In this document: one piece after another, positions 1 to 7,022 of the stretch
How the letters are laid out: every line of letters starts with the position of its first letter
How positions within the stretch are numbered: the first letter of the stretch is position 1
Source of the DNA: an uncultured beta proteobacterium
GTDB lineage: Bacteria; Pseudomonadota; Gammaproteobacteria; Burkholderiales; Burkholderiaceae_C
Direction of reading: 5' to 3'
DNA: 7,022 bases
Assembly (NCBI GenBank): GCA_903958915.1
Contig: CAJBVC010000785.1
Coordinates: forward strand, 1-7,022
Program-made: the position numbers and the translations under genes
Notes under the pieces: model-generated
The model's input: the letters and a program-made list of their open reading frames with translations, nothing else
Database searches by the model: none
What the model was told of the DNA's origin: nothing

Positions 1-95
1 CAGTCGGGTTCCAGCAGTCCGTGTGGCAGCGCAGCCTCGATGCGCACCATCAGCTGCTTGGCACGTTCAAAAAAGGCAGCCCATTGCTCAGTCAT
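1..95 (-). CDS. DUF815-like AAA+ ATPase, N-terminal fragment (partial)
   Basis: The frame stays open from the start codon to the left edge, so only the first 31 residues are visible, beginning MTEQWAAFFERAKQLM and continuing through a stretch rich in Ile, Glu, Ala and Pro. This resembles the N-terminus of the DUF815 family of predicted AAA+ ATPases, which I recall lying directly after argJ in many betaproteobacteria. The Walker motifs would lie outside the window, so the function rests on context and a short resemblance. The ATG at 95 has a weak GAG about ten bases upstream and sits 10 bases after the argJ stop. A second in-frame ATG at 125 would add ten residues and overlap the end of argJ, but it lacks a clear ribosome binding site. 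Close spacing suggests co-transcription with argJ. Confidence 0.6.
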   Translation of the reverse strand, partial: MTEQWAAFFERAKQLMVRIEAALPHGLLEPD

Positions 96-105
96 CGCAA
101 GTGAC

Positions 106-1335
106 TCAAGAGCGGTAGTCGGCATTGATCGTGACGTAATCGTGGCTCAGGTCGCAGGTCCAAACGGTATCGGTTGCCGGACCACGTCCCAAGTCAACGC
201 GCACACGAATCTCGCTCTGGCGCATGACACGCTGGCCATCCTCCTCGCGATACAGTGGATTGCGGCCGCCATTGGTGACCACGTGCACATCATCCAGAAA
301 AAGCTCGATGTGTTCCTGGTCCAGATCAGCAATACCTGCGTAGCCCACAGCCGCCAGAATACGACCAAGATTGGGGTCACTTGCAAAAAATGCCGTTTTG
401 ACCAGCGGCGAATGGGCAATAGCATAGGCCACCTTGCGACACTCCGCAGCATCCCTTCCACCACCCACCTCAATGGTAATGAACTTGGTCGCGCCTTCGC
501 CGTCGCGCACGATTGCCTGGGCCAGATCTCTGGCGACGCCCATCATGGCATTTTTCAATGCCAGACCATCCACACCGTCCAGTGAATCAATGGGACGATG
601 ACCGGCCTTGTTGGTAGCCACCACCACCAGCGAGTCATTGGTCGATGTATCGCCGTCCACCGTGACCCGATTGAATGAGCCTTCTGCGAGTGTGCGCGCC
701 AGTTGTTGCATCACCGAAGCGTCGACACATGCATCGGTCGCAATAAAGCCAAGCATGGTTGCCATGTTGGGCCGAATCATCCCGGCACCTTTGCTGATGC
801 CGGTAATGCTGACGGTCTTGCCACCGATCTGTATTTTCGCCCCAAACGCCTTTGCGACCGTGTCGGTGGTCATGATGCCTTCGGCTGCACGCAGCCAATG
901 ACCCGGCTGTGCATCCGCAATGGCAGCGTCCAGTCCCGCTTCGATGCGGTCGTTCGGTAACGGCTCCATGATCACACCCGTTGAAAAGGGCAAGACCTGT
1001 TGTGCCGTGATGTTCAGCCTGCTCGCCAGTGCCGCGCAGGTGCTCTGAGCCCTTGCAAGTCCATCGGTGCCAGTCCCTGCATTGGCATTTCCCGTGTTGA
1101 TCAATAACGCGCGAATACCGCTTCCTGCAGCCAGATGCTGCCGGCAGATCTGCACCGGCGCTGCGCAATAGCGGTTGGTAGTAAACACCCCTGCCACTGA
1201 TGCACCTTCATCGAGGAGCAGCACCGTCAGGTCCTTGCGGCCGACTTTGCGTATACCTGCCTCGGTCACGCCGATCCGCAGGCCGTCGATGGGGAAGAGG
1301 CTCGCCTCCGAGGGGGCCAGTAAATTGACAGGCAT
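106..1335 (-). CDS. argJ: Glutamate N-acetyltransferase / ornithine acetyltransferase ArgJ
   Basis: ArgJ transfers the acetyl group from N-acetylornithine to glutamate, recycling the acetyl group in cytoplasmic arginine biosynthesis. Bifunctional members can also use acetyl-CoA, but sequence inspection cannot tell which type this is. At 409 residues it has the usual family length and looks intact. The precursor is expected to cleave itself before the nucleophilic threonine in the motif [14 protein letters not shown], here between Ala192 and Thr193, giving alpha and beta chains. Thr119-Gly120 in FSTGVI match the family's oxyanion-hole pair, and DGEGATK (278-284) and the C-terminal INADYRS match the substrate-binding end of the beta chain. 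The ATG at 1335 is supported by a GAGGA-type ribosome binding site that overlaps the secA stop codon. Only 8 bases separate the two genes, so translation is probably coupled. The ATPase gene follows about 10 bases downstream. Confidence 0.97.
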   Translation of the reverse strand: MPVNLLAPSEASLFPIDGLRIGVTEAGIRKVGRKDLTVLLLDEGASVAGVFTTNRYCAAPVQICRQHLAAGSGIRALLINTGNANAGTGTDGLARAQSTCAALASRLNITAQQVLPFSTGVIMEPLPNDRIEAGLDAAIADAQPGHWLRAAEGIMTTDTVAKAFGAKIQIGGKTVSITGISKGAGMIRPNMATMLGFIATDACVDASVMQQLARTLAEGSFNRVTVDGDTSTNDSLVVVATNKAGHRPIDSLDGVDGLALKNAMMGVARDLAQAIVRDGEGATKFITIEVGGGRDAAECRKVAYAIAHSPLVKTAFFASDPNLGRILAAVGYAGIADLDQEHIELFLDDVHVVTNGGRNPLYREEDGQRVMRQSEIRVRVDLGRGPATDTVWTCDLSHDYVTINADYRS

Positions 1336-1347
1336 AGGCTTCCTCAG
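1336..1347 (-). promoter_or_regulatory. argJ ribosome binding site overlapping the secA stop codon
   Basis: Read on the minus strand, the secA stop TGA runs straight into GGAAG, forming TGAGGAAG about five bases before the argJ ATG. The Shine-Dalgarno-like core therefore shares bases with the secA stop codon. This supports the argJ start chosen here and suggests that ribosomes finishing secA help initiation on argJ. Confidence 0.7.
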
Positions 1348-4082
1348 GCCAACTTACCGTGGCAAAATTTGTACTTCTTGCCACTGCCGCAGGGGCAGGG
1401 CTCGTTACGCCCTACCTGCGGAACCGAAGCAACCGCGGTACCTGGGGTCGTTTGTGCCTCACCGACTTCATTGGGTGCGCTGTACGTCACGTTGGAGATC
1501 CTTTCACCGCGGGTCTCTAACGCATCGGCGGCCTGCTCAAGTTGCTCATTGGACTGAATACGCACCGTCATGAGGACCTTGGTAACCTCGTTTTTCACTG
1601 AATCAAGCAACTGACCAAACAACTCGAAAGCTTCACGCTTGTACTCCTGCTTGGGTTGCTTTTGTGCGTATCCGCGCAGATGAATGCCCTGACGCAAGTA
1701 GTCCAGGGCGCTCAAGTGATCGCGCCACTGGGTATCGATGCTTTGCAGCAGCACCATGCGCTCGAACTGCGTGAAGTTGTCCATACCAACCTGATCGAGC
1801 TTGCTCTGGAACATGTCGTTAGCAGCCTGAGTGACCGTAGCGAGCAAGTCCTCATCCGTGATGGCGCTGGCCGCCTGAATCTGGCTCTCCAGGTCCAACG
1901 CAATCATCCATTCATCACCAAGCACCTTTTGCAAGGTTTTGATATCCCACTGTTCTTCCACCGACTCGGCGGGCACATACTGACGCACCAGATCCTGGAA
2001 GCACCCTTCACGCAAGGATGCGATCTGCGCCGTCAGGTCCTGCGCATCCAGAATGGCATTGCGCTGCTGGTAGATGACCTTGCGCTGGTCGTTGGAAACG
2101 TCGTCATATTCCAGCAATTGCTTGCGCATATCAAAATTGCGTGCTTCGACCTTGCGCTGCGCGCTCTCAATGCTCCGGGTCACGATGCCGGCTTCAATGG
2201 CCTCACCTTCCGGCATTTTCAGCCGATCCATGATCGCCTTGACACGATCACCCGCAAAGATGCGCATGAGCGAGTCGTCCAGGCTGAGGTAGAACCGCGA
2301 CGAGCCCGGGTCTCCCTGTCGGCCCGAACGCCCACGCAACTGGTTATCGATGCGCCGCGATTCATGGCGCTCCGTGGCAATAATGCGCAGCCCCCCCAGA
2401 GCCTTCACATGTTCGTGCTCAGTCTGCCACTGCGTTCGCATTGCCGCTATCTGCTCCTGCTTGGCAGCATCACTCAGCGCAGGATCTGCCTCGACGGCCT
2501 CCACAAGTTTGCCGATGTTGCCACCCAGCACAATGTCGGTACCGCGACCCGCCATGTTGGTCGCAATCGTGATCATCTTCGAGCGGCCGGCCTGGGCCAC
2601 AATGTCTGCTTCGCGTGCATGTTGCTTGGCATTGAGTACCTGGTGCGGCAGCTTTTCCTTTTCCAGCAACTGCGAGATGATTTCTGAATTCTCGATGGAT
2701 GTAGTGCCCACCAACACGGGCTGGCCACGCTCGTAACACTCGCGGATGTCGGCAATCGCCGCCGCATATTTCTCACTGGTCGTCTTGTAGACGCGGTCAA
2801 GTTGGTCTTCACGACAACTCTTGCGGTTGGGCGGAATCACCACCGTCTCAAGACCGTAGATTTCCTGGAATTCGTAGGCTTCTGTGTCCGCTGTACCCGT
2901 CATTCCCGCCAATTTGCCATACAGACGAAAGTAGTTCTGGAAGGTGATGGATGCCATCGTCTGGTTCTCAGCCTGGATAGCAACTCCTTCCTTGGCCTCC
3001 ACCGCCTGGTGCAAACCATCGCCCCAGCGGCGCCCTGTCATCAACCGCCCGGTAAACTCATCGACGATGATGATTTCGCCCTGCTGCACGACATAGTGTT
3101 GGTCACGGTGATACAGATGGTTGGCACGCAACGCTGCATACAGGTGGTGCATCAGGGTGATGTTGGCAGGGTCGTAAAGGGAAGAACCTGGAGGAATCAG
3201 CCCCATCTCGGAAAAAATGCGCTCCGCCGTTTCGTGTCCCTGCTCGGTCAGAAAGACCTGATGGCTTTTTTCATCCACCGTAAAGTCGCCAGGCTTGGTA
3301 ACACCTTCACCGGTCCGGGGATCTGCCTCGCCCTCCTGGCGCAGCAACTTGGGTGCGGCCTTGTTGATGGCCACGTACATGTCGGTGTGGTCTTCCGCCT
3401 GACCGCTGATGATCAGGGGTGTACGAGCCTCATCAATCAGAATAGAGTCCACCTCGTCCACGATGGCATAGTTCAGACCACGCTGGACCCGGTCTGCCAC
3501 CTCGTACACCATGTTGTCACGCAGGTAATCGAAGCCATACTCGTTGTTCGTCCCGTACGTAATGTCTGCCCGGTAGGCGGCCTGTTTATCCTCGCGCGAC
3601 GATTGTGGCAAGTTGATGCCCACGGAAAGGCCGAGAAAGTTGTAGAGCCGACCCATCCACTGCGCATCACGACTGGCCAAATAGTCGTTGACGGTCACCA
3701 CGTGAACGCCGCGACCCGTCAGCGCATTAAGGTAGACCGGTAAGGTTGCCGTGAGTGTTTTGCCCTCCCCGGTTCCCATTTCAGAGATCTTGCCGTTATG
3801 CAATGACATGCCGCCCATCAACTGGACGTCGAAGTGACGCATCTTCATGACACGCTTGGAGCCTTCACGCACCACAGCAAATGCGGCTGGGAGTATGTCT
3901 TCGATCGACTCTCCATGCACGAGCCGTTCTTTGAACTCCTGCGTCTTTCCGCGCAACTCGTCGTCCGACAACTTCTCAAATTCAGGCTCGAGTGCGTTGA
4001 TGCGCACCACACTGGATCGGTACTGCTTGAGCAGGCGGTCGTTGCGGCTACCGAAGATTCTTGTAAGGATATTTTTGGCCAT
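1344..4082 (-). CDS. secA: Preprotein translocase ATPase subunit SecA
   Basis: SecA is the cytosolic and membrane-peripheral ATPase that pushes unfolded preproteins through SecYEG. The 912-residue product is full length for a proteobacterial SecA. The P-loop is GTGEGKT (103-109), Walker B is in IVDEVD (207-212), and the second motor domain carries the [16 protein letters not shown] block (508-522) and [14 protein letters not shown] (581-594). IDTQWRDHL (782-790) lies in the helical scaffold region. The C-terminal zinc-binding tail has Cys896, Cys898, Cys907 and His908 (pattern CxC-x8-CH), which normally contacts SecB and phospholipids. The start at 4082 gives the family-typical MAKN N-terminus. 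A GTG at 4115 or ATG at 4106 would add 11 or 8 unconserved residues and is less likely. Residue 103 is Gly where E. coli has Arg. It lies 139 bases after the M23 gene and 8 bases before argJ. Confidence 0.99.
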   Translation of the reverse strand: MAKNILTRIFGSRNDRLLKQYRSSVVRINALEPEFEKLSDDELRGKTQEFKERLVHGESIEDILPAAFAVVREGSKRVMKMRHFDVQLMGGMSLHNGKISEMGTGEGKTLTATLPVYLNALTGRGVHVVTVNDYLASRDAQWMGRLYNFLGLSVGINLPQSSREDKQAAYRADITYGTNNEYGFDYLRDNMVYEVADRVQRGLNYAIVDEVDSILIDEARTPLIISGQAEDHTDMYVAINKAAPKLLRQEGEADPRTGEGVTKPGDFTVDEKSHQVFLTEQGHETAERIFSEMGLIPPGSSLYDPANITLMHHLYAALRANHLYHRDQHYVVQQGEIIIVDEFTGRLMTGRRWGDGLHQAVEAKEGVAIQAENQTMASITFQNYFRLYGKLAGMTGTADTEAYEFQEIYGLETVVIPPNRKSCREDQLDRVYKTTSEKYAAAIADIRECYERGQPVLVGTTSIENSEIISQLLEKEKLPHQVLNAKQHAREADIVAQAGRSKMITIATNMAGRGTDIVLGGNIGKLVEAVEADPALSDAAKQEQIAAMRTQWQTEHEHVKALGGLRIIATERHESRRIDNQLRGRSGRQGDPGSSRFYLSLDDSLMRIFAGDRVKAIMDRLKMPEGEAIEAGIVTRSIESAQRKVEARNFDMRKQLLEYDDVSNDQRKVIYQQRNAILDAQDLTAQIASLREGCFQDLVRQYVPAESVEEQWDIKTLQKVLGDEWMIALDLESQIQAASAITDEDLLATVTQAANDMFQSKLDQVGMDNFTQFERMVLLQSIDTQWRDHLSALDYLRQGIHLRGYAQKQPKQEYKREAFELFGQLLDSVKNEVTKVLMTVRIQSNEQLEQAADALETRGERISNVTYSAPNEVGEAQTTPGTAVASVPQVGRNEPCPCGSGKKYKFCHGKLA

Positions 4083-4132
4083 GGGCGTCCGACTGGCCTG
4101 CACCATGGGTGGCACAGAGCAGAACAGTCCTT

Positions 4133-4176
4133 TTTATCTAATCGAATTGAAATGGGGGCAACCAGTCGATTGTCAA
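4133..4176 (-). promoter_or_regulatory. Candidate sigma-70-type promoter(s) for secA-argJ
   Basis: Reading the minus strand in the gap before secA, a perfect TTGACA -35 hexamer lies at 4176-4171. Its best -10 partner is TTCAAT at 4151-4146, with a long 19-base spacer and no A at the second position. An overlapping alternative has TTGCCC at 4161-4156, a 17-base spacer and GATAAA at 4138-4133, which would leave a leader of roughly 40 bases before the secA ATG. Neither pair is strong in both boxes. The location favours a promoter here in addition to any read-through from the M23 gene. This is a reading of motifs only. Confidence 0.4.
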
Positions 4177-4209
4177 CCGCTAAATGCGGAGTCGGTTGAC
4201 TGGCCAACC
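4172..4209. repeat. Overlapping inverted repeats upstream of secA
   Basis: GTCAACCG at 4172-4179 and CGGTTGAC at 4193-4200 form a perfect 8-base inverted repeat with a 13-base spacer. The right arm is reused in a second inverted repeat, GGTTG at 4194-4198 with CAACC at 4205-4209 around a 6-base centre. The two hairpins cannot form together. The left arm also covers five bases of the candidate TTGACA -35 box. No T-run follows on either strand, so an intrinsic terminator is unlikely. An operator for a dimeric regulator or a structured leader from an upstream start remains possible. Confidence 0.45.
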
Positions 4210-4221
4210 AAACCTGGCATT

Positions 4222-5226
4222 TTACCTTTGCCGGGTCTGCGTCGTTGATCGTTCAGGATTTGACATTCCCCGTGGCCCGAAACCCGCAGTGTTGTTGCGT
4301 ACGGAGGGGCCTGCCGGTACATTGCTGGACGCATTTAGAAACTTCTGTGGGTCTTGTGGAATACCTTGCACAAGTACTTCAAAGTGAAGGTGGTTTCCTG
4401 TGGAACGGCCAGAGTTGCCGACTTCCGCAATTTTCTGCCCGCGCTTGATCAAATCGCCTTTCTTTGCAAATACCCGCGCCGAGTGACCGTACCGCGTGAT
4501 GAGGTCATTTCCGTGGTCAATCTCGATCATGTTTCCATATTGCGGATGGTACTCCTGTACCACCACCACACCTCCGGCCGCGGCCAGTATGGGAGTACCT
4601 GGCTCGGCAGAGTAGTCCAGCCCGGTATGCAATGCAGAAGTGCCGGTGAAGGGGTCAATCCGCCAGCCAAAACCAGAACCTAAATTGCCGGAAGTTACAG
4701 GAACCTCGGTTGGAAGCATCATCTTCCTGATTCGTTGCTCCAGCAAGCGCGATTCGATGACCGTCATTACATCGGTGCGAAGTGCAGTTAAATTGTCGAG
4801 TTCTGCCAAAGTGGCCTGCAGTTCGTCCATCGTCAGGTGGCGTCCCGGCACAAAAGCCCCCCCCTGCCCAGGCTTGCTTCGAATATCCGAAGGATTCACC
4901 CCTGCCAATCCGGAGACACGCTCGCCCAACGACTCAAGTTGCAACAATTTCGCCTGCATTTCGCCCAACTTCTTGGCCATCGCGTCAATGTTTTCCCGAA
5001 CGAAGCGGTCACGCTGCGCAAACTCGTCCTTCACCACGAGTTTTACCAAGGTACCAATGACAGGCCATCCCTCACGGGCGCCTTTAAGAAAAACCCAGTG
5101 GTAGAGCCCTGCGGAAATCAACATCAAGAGAAATGACAGCAGCACCAGGGCACCCAGCAATTTGGTCCCGCTCAGGTGGATCGCCCTGCTCTTGGCGAGC
5201 CATGCGTCCGTGATAATCAATTGCAT
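4222..5226 (-). CDS. Membrane-anchored M23 family (LytM-type) metallopeptidase
   Basis: This 334-residue protein is a predicted peptidoglycan peptidase anchored in the inner membrane with its catalytic domain in the periplasm. A short cytoplasmic N-terminus is followed by one hydrophobic segment (about residues 22-41), then a helical, probably coiled-coil region (about 66-168) and the peptidase domain (about 180-297). The zinc ligands look intact: His200 and Asp204 in HTGLDY and His281 in HLHFEV. The expected catalytic histidines His248 (RYGH) and His279 are also present, so it should be an active enzyme rather than a degenerate EnvC- or NlpD-like activator. The last 35 or so residues are polar and low in complexity. 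The ATG at 5226 has a good AGAGGA ribosome binding site seven bases upstream. A run of eight G residues on the coding strand lies at residues 121-124, ahead of the catalytic domain. It lies directly upstream of secA, where enterobacteria have secM. Confidence 0.93.
   Translation of the reverse strand: MQLIITDAWLAKSRAIHLSGTKLLGALVLLSFLLMLISAGLYHWVFLKGAREGWPVIGTLVKLVVKDEFAQRDRFVRENIDAMAKKLGEMQAKLLQLESLGERVSGLAGVNPSDIRSKPGQGGAFVPGRHLTMDELQATLAELDNLTALRTDVMTVIESRLLEQRIRKMMLPTEVPVTSGNLGSGFGWRIDPFTGTSALHTGLDYSAEPGTPILAAAGGVVVVQEYHPQYGNMIEIDHGNDLITRYGHSARVFAKKGDLIKRGQKIAEVGNSGRSTGNHLHFEVLVQGIPQDPQKFLNASSNVPAGPSVRNNTAGFGPRGMSNPERSTTQTRQR
5212..5217 (+). promoter_or_regulatory. Possible -10 box for the dciA-like gene
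   Basis: GATAAT matches five of six positions of the TATAAT consensus and lies 22 bases before the ATG at 5240, inside the first codons of the divergent M23 gene. No well-spaced -35 is visible: the nearest TTG-containing hexamer, TTGGCG at 5192-5197, leaves only a 14-base spacer. Tentative. Confidence 0.25.
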
Positions 5227-5233
5227 CCCGTAA

Positions 5234-5239
5234 TCCTCT
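5234..5239 (-). promoter_or_regulatory. Ribosome binding site of the M23 peptidase gene
   Basis: AGAGGA on the minus strand lies seven bases before the ATG at 5226 and fixes that start. Its bases directly abut the start codon of the divergent dciA-like gene, so it takes up part of the 13-base space between the two genes. Confidence 0.75.
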
Positions 5240-5572
5240 ATGACTCAAAACCGCCACAACCAAACCCTGTCCGTTCTTCAGGCAACGCAAAATTCACCCG
5301 CATTTGCTCGCCTTGCCGATTTGGCAATGGAATCTACCGCACGGTTGAAATCACTCGAATCTCTGATTCCCATAGCGCTGCGCCCAACTGTTCGAGCAGG
5401 CCCGATTGAGGGGACAGCATGGTGCCTCTTGGTGAATAACAATGCAACCGCCGCAAAACTCCGTCAGCTACTGCCGCTGCTTCAAGCCCACTTGCGCTCG
5501 GAGGGGTGCGAGGTTACCGCAATTCGCATAAAGATTCAAACGTCACCAGTTTCCCGGACTGGACCGACGTAA
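5240..5572 (+). CDS. DciA/DUF721-like protein, predicted helicase loader
   Basis: The 110-residue product resembles the DUF721 (DciA) family, whose characterised members help load the replicative helicase DnaB in bacteria lacking DnaC or DnaI. The best match to family character is the middle and end: ALRPTVRAGPIEGTAWCLLV (46-65) with Trp61, a basic helix NATAAKLRQLLPLLQAHL (68-85) and a terminal strand EVTAIRIKIQ (91-100), as expected of the KH-like fold. It is short next to the roughly 150-residue Pseudomonas and Vibrio proteins and has little beyond the core. ATG 5240 is the only nearby candidate, because an in-frame TAA lies at 5231-5233 and the next Met is residue 30. No Shine-Dalgarno sequence precedes it, so initiation may be weak or leaderless. 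It diverges from the M23 gene and converges on the fapA-like gene, with 15 bases between stop codons. DUF721 genes near secA occur widely in proteobacteria. Family assignment is by recognition only. Confidence 0.75.
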   Translation: MTQNRHNQTLSVLQATQNSPAFARLADLAMESTARLKSLESLIPIALRPTVRAGPIEGTAWCLLVNNNATAAKLRQLLPLLQAHLRSEGCEVTAIRIKIQTSPVSRTGPT

Positions 5573-5594
5573 ACACCGATCAACGGCTTACGTC
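5566..5594. repeat. Inverted repeat spanning both convergent stop codons
   Basis: GACGTAA (5566-5572) and TTACGTC (5588-5594) are perfect reverse complements separated by 15 bases. The inner ends of the arms are the TAA stops of the dciA-like gene and of the fapA-like gene. Inside the loop, CCG (5576-5578) and CGG (5584-5586) could extend the stem past an internal bulge. It may act as a shared 3' hairpin for two convergent transcripts. No T-run follows in either direction, so a classical intrinsic terminator is not supported. Confidence 0.45.
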
Positions 5595-7022
5595 AGCAAC
5601 GAAGTGTGCCCCAAGGCGTCGGTAAATGAGATTACCAACTCGGCTGGATCGAGCGTGAACGTTCCACCAGGAAACTCTTTGCGAATGCGGGCGGCATGGC
5701 TACCAAAATACATGTCGACCGCGCCATCAACCGAAGTGCCTACGGCGATCTTTGCGGTAAGTGCAAACGCAATTTGCGCTTCCAGTTCCTTCTTCTCTGC
5801 CAGTGACTGCCCCCACACTTGAATTGCATGCTGGCGCGAGGCCTGAATACGAGGCAGCATGCCTTTCGGGTCTTTGGCCGCTGTCATCTGCTTGATGAGC
5901 TTCTCTAACCCCTCTTCTGCCTCTTTCTCATGTGCAATGCGTTTCTCCAATGCAGCATAGCGCGCCATCAAGTCGGCATTGGATCCGACAGAGACCTTGG
6001 TGACTGTGCCCTTGGACGAACCCAGCAATGGCACGCTCAAAAGCATCATGGCAGTTGCCGATCCTCCCACCAACCGGGCCTTGCCTGGGTTCTGGGAACC
6101 GATCAAAATCTGGTTGAGTGAGGTTAACTCGCAGTCCATGGCCATGTCGGCAATTGACAGCACACTGCCGGCTTGAATCTGCACTCCCTGTGCAAACTTG
6201 GCACTGAATGCACCGCCCGCACGCAACTTGGCATGGGCAATTACGCCACCTGCAATCCGGATGTCACCACCGGCCTCCAACACCCCACCATCGACCATGC
6301 CGGCAACCACAATGTCCCCGCTGGCCTGAACCGTCATGCCGGCAACCACATCACCTTTCACCTGCACAGAGCCTTCGTAATGGATGTTGCCGCTGGCCAT
6401 ATTGACCTCGGCGACTTGCAGCACGGGTTCAACCATCACGCCGCCAAGGATGCGCACCGGTTGCCCGGTTTGGGTTGCAACCAAGAGGTTGGGGTCGCTG
6501 GCATCGCATTGGGCGCCGGCGAGTTGCGACGCAAATGGCTCATCGCGGCCAGGCTTGGCGGGAAGGGTTCGTCCTCGAACGGTGCGCCCTGGGCTCCCAA
6601 AAGTTGCCGGATGGCGTCGCATCAGTGGCATCCCGGCGGACACCACCTCGATCGAGCCACGCTCCCGATAGTCGATCAATCCATTTCCATCGACCTTGGG
6701 TGACCTGTCAGCGGTGTGAGGCAGCAGTTCTTCAAAGCGCGTATCCTCTCCGCCCTGCGGCAAGGTTCCATAGGCAATTGGCATGGCATTGCATGCGCCC
6801 TGGTCACAAGCAAGCAGCGTGGCCGTGTCGTCAATTCCAAAAAGCACACCTGCCACTGTCAATGCCTGAATGATGTCCCCGACCGTGGCGGCTCTGCCAC
6901 CACGCGCCGCAGCAATGCTGATTTCAGCCACCATGTCATCCTTGGCAATCCGAACCTGGATTTGGGCGTCACACCGTTGCGCCACCTGGATGGCAAAAGG
7001 GTCTGGTCTGCCATTGCAGTGC
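5588..7022 (-). CDS. FapA-like DUF342 beta-helix protein (5' end missing)
   Basis: The frame is open from the TAA at 5590-5588 to the right edge, giving 477 visible residues, so the true start lies outside. A GTG at 6985 is possible, but no ribosome binding site supports it and the upstream codons look like continuing protein. Counting from base 7021, the N-terminal domain includes GVLFGID (58-64), a CxxxxC pair (72, 77) and the FapA-like stretch RRHPATFGSPGRTVRGRTLPAKPG read in part (about 135-158). Then come short Gly- and Val-rich repeats such as GSVQVKGDVVAG and SGDIVVAGMVDGG (about 210-300), as in a right-handed beta-helix. A charged coiled coil (about 350-380) and a C-terminal beta region follow. 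Family members are called flagellar assembly protein A, and a Vibrio homologue has been linked to polar flagellation. No flagellar genes are visible here, so the role is uncertain. It looks intact apart from the window edge. Confidence 0.85.
   Translation of the reverse strand, partial: HCNGRPDPFAIQVAQRCDAQIQVRIAKDDMVAEISIAAARGGRAATVGDIIQALTVAGVLFGIDDTATLLACDQGACNAMPIAYGTLPQGGEDTRFEELLPHTADRSPKVDGNGLIDYRERGSIEVVSAGMPLMRRHPATFGSPGRTVRGRTLPAKPGRDEPFASQLAGAQCDASDPNLLVATQTGQPVRILGGVMVEPVLQVAEVNMASGNIHYEGSVQVKGDVVAGMTVQASGDIVVAGMVDGGVLEAGGDIRIAGGVIAHAKLRAGGAFSAKFAQGVQIQAGSVLSIADMAMDCELTSLNQILIGSQNPGKARLVGGSATAMMLLSVPLLGSSKGTVTKVSVGSNADLMARYAALEKRIAHEKEAEEGLEKLIKQMTAAKDPKGMLPRIQASRQHAIQVWGQSLAEKKELEAQIAFALTAKIAVGTSVDGAVDMYFGSHAARIRKEFPGGTFTLDPAELVISFTDALGHTSLLT

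Noticed and set aside
40..585. Plus-strand open frame opposite the C-terminal half of argJ
   Set aside because: It lies opposite conserved ArgJ sequence and has no domain signature.
2391..2397. Seven-base C run in secA considered as a slippage site
   Set aside because: It lies in an essential gene at conserved Gly codons (ALGGLRI), so phase variation is implausible.
1656..2687. Long plus-strand open frame (343 codons) opposite secA
   Set aside because: It is antisense to a well-supported secA, has no recognisable domain or start signal, and is expected from codon bias in GC-rich coding DNA.
2802..3743. Long plus-strand open frame (313 codons) opposite the N-terminal half of secA
   Set aside because: It mirrors strong SecA motifs on the other strand and resembles no family I know.
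3845..4207. Minus-strand reading frame from a TTG at 4207 through the whole M23-secA gap into secA, considered as a secM-like leader peptide
   Set aside because: It has a TTG start with no ribosome binding site, no signal-peptide-like segment and no arrest motif, and most of its length is an out-of-frame shadow of secA.
4172..4209. Intrinsic terminator of the M23 gene formed by the inverted repeats
   Set aside because: There is no run of T residues after either hairpin on the minus strand, and the stems are short.
6200..6395. Imperfect DNA periodicity in the fapA-like gene considered as a tandem repeat
   Set aside because: It is explained by the Gly/Val-rich beta-helix rungs of the protein. 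The DNA units are not near-identical.
6173..6703. Plus-strand open frame opposite the fapA-like gene
   Set aside because: Its His- and Gly-rich composition is what the reverse of beta-helix repeat codons gives, and there is no supporting start signal.

Overview
The window looks like a piece of a betaproteobacterial chromosome, most likely Burkholderiales (Comamonadaceae-like). This is inferred from the recognisable protein sequences (SecA, ArgJ, a short DciA-like protein) and from the gene order M23 peptidase - secA - argJ - DUF815 ATPase, which I recall as typical of that group. Base composition is moderately GC-rich and looks uniform. I see no tRNA, rRNA, CRISPR array, insertion sequence, integrase or attachment-site signature.

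Layout. Four genes on the minus strand run from about 5226 down to base 1: a membrane-anchored M23 (LytM-type) peptidase, then secA (preprotein translocase ATPase), then argJ (ornithine acetyltransferase), then the first codons of an ATPase resembling the DUF815 family, cut by the window edge. secA and argJ are 8 bases apart and argJ and the ATPase about 10, so these three are probably co-transcribed. A 139-base gap between the M23 gene and secA holds candidate promoters and overlapping inverted repeats. On the plus strand, a small DciA/DUF721-like gene (5240-5572) starts only 13 bases from the M23 start and faces away from it. Convergent with it, a FapA-like DUF342 gene (minus strand, 5588 to the right edge) fills the rest and lacks its 5' end.

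How the genes fit together. SecA drives Sec-dependent export, and the M23 protein is a predicted inner-membrane, periplasm-facing cell-wall hydrolase or hydrolase activator. The DciA-like protein is predicted to help load the replicative helicase. ArgJ is a housekeeping arginine enzyme that appears to share the secA transcript. FapA-like proteins are polar or flagellar-associated beta-helix proteins, but no flagellar gene is visible here.

Overall this is an ordinary core-genome region, and I did not find a convincing undescribed system. The points worth a second look are mostly architectural: the tightly packed divergent start, paired stop codons inside an inverted repeat, overlapping inverted repeats in front of secA, an Arg-to-Gly difference next to the SecA P-loop, and an 8-base homopolymer in the peptidase gene.
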